Shown here: one piece after another, positions 61,810 through 64,000 of the stretch | Numbering within the stretch: position 1 is the first letter of the stretch | How the letters are laid out: each line of letters opens with the position of its first letter | DNA from: a bacterium YEK0313 | GTDB lineage: Bacteria > Pseudomonadota > Alphaproteobacteria > Rhizobiales > Phreatobacteraceae | Length of the DNA stretch: 64,000 nt | Assembly: GCA_000751295.2 (NCBI GenBank) | Contig: CCMO02000001.1 | Location: forward strand, 496,001-560,000 | Direction of reading: 5' to 3' | Made by a program: the position numbers and the translations under genes | The notes under the pieces: generated by a model | What the model saw: the letters and a program-made list of their open reading frames with translations, nothing else | Database searches by the model: none | Told to the model about the DNA's origin: nothing

Positions 61810-63069
61810 TCACGCCGCGCCGCGGTCGATCCGGTAGGGCCTGGCGTCGATATCGGTCGGCCGACCGGACAGGAGGTCGGCGATGAGCCGGCCCGAACCG
61901 CAGGCCATGGTCCAGCCGAGCGTGCCGTGGCCGGTATTGAGGAACAGGTTCGACAGGCGCGTGCCGCCGATCAGCGGCGTGCCGTCCGGCGTCATCGGCC
62001 TGAGGCCGGTCCAGAACTTGGCGCCCTCGATCCTGCCGCCGCGCGGGAAGAGGTCGCCGACCGAATGTTCGAGCGTCGCCCGGCGACCGTCGTGCAGCCT
62101 GAGATCGTAGCCGCCGAGCTCGGCCGTGCCACCGACCCGGATCCGGTCGCCGAGCCGGGTGATCGCCACCTTGTAGGTTTCGTCCATGACGGTGGAGACC
62201 GGCGCCGCCGCCGGGTCGGTCACGTCCAAGGTGAGCGAATAGCCCTTGACCGGATAGACGGGGATGGACACGCCGAGGGGCTTCAACATCAGCGGCGAAT
62301 AGCTGCCGAGCGCAACGACATAGTTGTCGCCCTTCATCGTGCCGGCACTGGTCTCGACACCCGTGATGCGGTGGCCGTCATGGGTCAGCCGGTCGATCCT
62401 GACGTCCTGGCGGAACACGACGCCGAGCGCCGCGGCCTTGGCGGCGAGCGCCTCGGTGAACATCTGGCAGTCGCCGGTCTCGTCATGCGGCAGGCGCAGG
62501 CCACCGACGAACTTGTCCTCGACCAGTTTCAGCGCCGGCTCGGCTGCGATGCAGCCCGCCCGGTCGAGCAGTTCGTGATCGACGCCGAACTCCTTCAGCA
62601 CGGCAATATCGCCGCCGGTGCCGTCGAGATCCTTCTGGAAGCGGAACAGTTGCAGCGTGCCCTGGGCCCGCTCGTCATAGGCGATGCCGATCTCGCCCCG
62701 CAGGGCCTTCAGGCAGTCGCGGCTATATTCGGCAAGCGGCACCATGCGGCTCTTGTTGATGCGGTAGCGGCCGGCCGTGCAGTTCGCCAGCATGCGCAGC
62801 ATCCAGATCCACATGGCCGGGTCGAGCTTCGGCCGCACCACCAGCGGCCCGTGCTTCATGGTCAACCACTTGATCGCCTTGAGCGGCACGCCGGGACCGG
62901 CCCAGGGCGAGGAATAGCCGGGCGACACCTCGCCGGCATTGGCGAAGCTCGTCTCCAGCGCCACTTTGGGCTGCCGGTCGATGACGACCACCTCATGGCC
63001 TGCGCGGGCGAGATAATAGGCGCTGGTGACGCCGATCACGCCGCTGCCGAGAATGACCGTCTTCATCAT
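61810..63069 (-). CDS. dadA: D-amino-acid dehydrogenase small subunit
   Basis: A 419-residue FAD-dependent membrane-associated dehydrogenase. The dinucleotide motif GSGVIG is at 8-13, and ETSFANAGEVSPGYSSPWAGPGVPLKAIKWL near residue 40 is a DadA hallmark, as is the terminal GLRPMTPDGTPLIG. It oxidises D-amino acids such as D-alanine to 2-oxoacids and ammonium, passing electrons to the respiratory chain. No alanine racemase (dadX) is adjacent. It is divergent from an Lrp/AsnC regulator. Confidence 0.95.
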   Translation of the reverse strand: MMKTVILGSGVIGVTSAYYLARAGHEVVVIDRQPKVALETSFANAGEVSPGYSSPWAGPGVPLKAIKWLTMKHGPLVVRPKLDPAMWIWMLRMLANCTAGRYRINKSRMVPLAEYSRDCLKALRGEIGIAYDERAQGTLQLFRFQKDLDGTGGDIAVLKEFGVDHELLDRAGCIAAEPALKLVEDKFVGGLRLPHDETGDCQMFTEALAAKAAALGVVFRQDVRIDRLTHDGHRITGVETSAGTMKGDNYVVALGSYSPLMLKPLGVSIPVYPVKGYSLTLDVTDPAAAPVSTVMDETYKVAITRLGDRIRVGGTAELGGYDLRLHDGRRATLEHSVGDLFPRGGRIEGAKFWTGLRPMTPDGTPLIGGTRLSNLFLNTGHGTLGWTMACGSGRLIADLLSGRPTDIDARPYRIDRGAA

Positions 63070-63146
63070 GCGCCCCCACGCCGACCACTGTCTGGAACGG
63101 CAGAGATTAGGAGCGGATTCGTCGAATGTGCTTGATATCGACGACA

Positions 63147-63162
63147 GACTATTCGAACAGTC
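63147..63162. promoter_or_regulatory. Imperfect palindrome, candidate Lrp/AsnC site
   Basis: GACTATTCGAACAGTC, 14 of 16 positions symmetric about TCGA, in the 131-base gap between dadA and the Lrp/AsnC gene. The size is typical of an Lrp-family box, so it may control dadA and the regulator. Confidence 0.5.
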
Positions 63163-63200
63163 GAGCTTCAGCGCAATTTCATGTGGCAGATTGGCAGATC

Positions 63201-63644
63201 ATGTCTCCGGCTCTCGACGCGACGGACCATCGCATCATCCAGTTCCTGCGCGCCGACGGCCGGATCACCAATGCCGACCTCGCCGCCGCCGTCGGGCTCT
63301 CGGCCTCGGCCTGCCTGAGGCGGGTCAAGGCCCTGGAGCAGAGTGGGGTGATCCGCGGCTATACGGCGCTGATCGATCAGCGCCTGTCGGAGAACATGGC
63401 GGTGGTGATCGCACGGATCACGCTGGAGCGGCAGACCGAGGACTATCTGACGCGCTTCGAGGCGGCGATCCGCAAATGCCCGGAAGTGCGCAAGTGCGAC
63501 CTGATGACCGGCGATTCCGACTATCTCCTGCGGGTCGAGCTCACGCATGCCGCTGACTACGAGCGCGTGCACAAGCACGTCCTGTCGCGCCTTCCCGGCG
63601 TCGCCCGCATCCAGACCAGCTTCGCCATTCGCAGCGTGATCTGA
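63201..63644 (+). CDS. Lrp/AsnC-family transcriptional regulator
   Basis: A 147-residue regulator. The helix-turn-helix is at the N-terminus (DHRIIQFLRADGRITNADLAAAVGLSASACLRRVKALEQSGVIRGY), followed by a RAM ligand-binding domain (VRKCDLMTGDSDYLLRVEL). The start at 63201 gives the usual length; the longer frame from 63126 reads through the operator. Divergent from dadA; a DadR/BkdR-like activator of D- or branched amino-acid catabolism is the natural reading. Confidence 0.92.
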   Translation: MSPALDATDHRIIQFLRADGRITNADLAAAVGLSASACLRRVKALEQSGVIRGYTALIDQRLSENMAVVIARITLERQTEDYLTRFEAAIRKCPEVRKCDLMTGDSDYLLRVELTHAADYERVHKHVLSRLPGVARIQTSFAIRSVI

Positions 63645-63663
63645 GGCGCGGGCCTCGAGCGGC

Positions 63664-64000
63664 CTAAAGCCGCTGGCCGCCGCTCGCGTCGATGCTCTGG
63701 CCGGTCACCCAGGCGCCGTCGGGCGAGGCCAGGAAACCGACCACCGAAGCGATGTCCTCCGGCTGGCCGACGCGGCCGAGCGCGATGGTCCGCGCGATCT
63801 CCCGGCTGATCTCGGGGTCCCGCGCGCCGGCATTCATGTCGGTCGCGGTCGCCCCCGGCAGCACGGCGTTGACGGTGATGCCGCGGCCGCCGAGGTCGAC
63901 GGCGAGCAGCCGTGTCAGAGCTTCGAGGCCTGCCTTGGCGGGCGCATAGGCGGCCATTTCGGGATAGGCGGCCCGCGTCCCCATCGACGACAGGTTGATG
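63664..64000 (-). CDS. Short-chain dehydrogenase/reductase, C-terminal part (runs off window)
   Basis: The final 111 or so codons of an SDR oxidoreductase, cut by the window edge. The catalytic tyrosine and lysine appear as YAPAK, preceded by the catalytic-serine strand (INLSS). Then come AVDLGGRGITVNAVLPGATATDM, and the terminal VGFLASPDGAWVTGQSIDASGGQ typical of classical SDRs. The N-terminal nucleotide-binding motif lies beyond 64000. Confidence 0.9.
   Translation of the reverse strand, partial: INLSSMGTRAAYPEMAAYAPAKAGLEALTRLLAVDLGGRGITVNAVLPGATATDMNAGARDPEISREIARTIALGRVGQPEDIASVVGFLASPDGAWVTGQSIDASGGQRL

Noticed and set aside
1..64000. tRNA, rRNA, CRISPR, transposase or phage genes
   Set aside because: None was recognised by sequence or context on either strand; a covariance-model or repeat search would be needed to exclude short RNA genes.

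Overview
The window is GC-rich (roughly two thirds G+C), densely coded and dominated by transporters, LysR/TetR/AraC/Lrp regulators and amino-acid or amide catabolic enzymes. Codon use, Tat-exported binding proteins, several complete ABC uptake systems and divergent regulator/target pairs fit an alphaproteobacterium, most likely a soil or water Hyphomicrobiales (Rhizobiales) species. The genus cannot be fixed from sequence alone. No rRNA, tRNA, CRISPR array, phage or insertion sequence was recognised, so this looks like ordinary chromosome with a metabolic-island character.

Layout, left to right. 0.1-0.8 kb: two tandem near-identical small secreted proteins and a strong terminator. 0.8-4.1 kb: a C-N hydrolase and an MHS-type MFS transporter with a divergent LysR. 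4.2-6.2 kb: a MocR-type regulator divergent from a LysE exporter, with paired direct repeats between them. 6.3-9.7 kb: an ABC exporter and a Tat-exported alpha/beta hydrolase. 9.7-14.6 kb: an iron/heme locus (TonB receptor, short HemS-like protein, SbmA/Rv1819c-like ABC transporter). 15.1-16.5 kb: fumC. 16.8-19.6 kb: a predicted periplasmic amine-oxidation operon (Tat flavin amine oxidase, cytochrome c, exported RidA). 20-25 kb: 2-hydroxyacid dehydrogenase, Hsp70-like ATPase, AraC regulator and an alpha/beta hydrolase.

25-32.7 kb: a complete branched-chain-type ABC importer (binding protein, LivH, M, G, F) followed by a dimethylformamidase large-subunit homologue, under a divergent TetR with a palindromic operator. 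32.7-35.1 kb: GST and NTF2-like genes divergent from a GlxA-type AraC regulator. 35.2-42.3 kb: a divergent urocanase lacking the usual active-site cysteine, overlapping a DUF917/S-methyl-thiohydantoin-desulfurase family gene, a LysR-like protein with two N-terminal helix-turn-helix domains, and a polar amino-acid ABC importer. Together these suggest breakdown of a modified histidine or ergothioneine derivative. 42.8-45.1 kb: Rrf2 and LysR regulators and a nitroreductase.

45.1-50.5 kb: an operon of a periplasmic binding protein, a DJ-1/PfpI protein, a phosphotriesterase-like hydrolase and a class-III aminotransferase, facing a TetR gene across two 15-bp palindromes. 50.5-58.8 kb: a seven-gene operon with a spermidine/putrescine-type ABC importer, an M20 amidohydrolase, an arginine-deiminase-fold enzyme and a ThDP enzyme. 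59.4-63.6 kb: gabT, LysR, dadA and a divergent Lrp/AsnC regulator. An SDR gene runs off the right edge. The unifying theme is import of nitrogenous small molecules (amides, amines, amino acids, guanidino or imidazole compounds) followed by deamination or hydrolysis, each module with its own local regulator.
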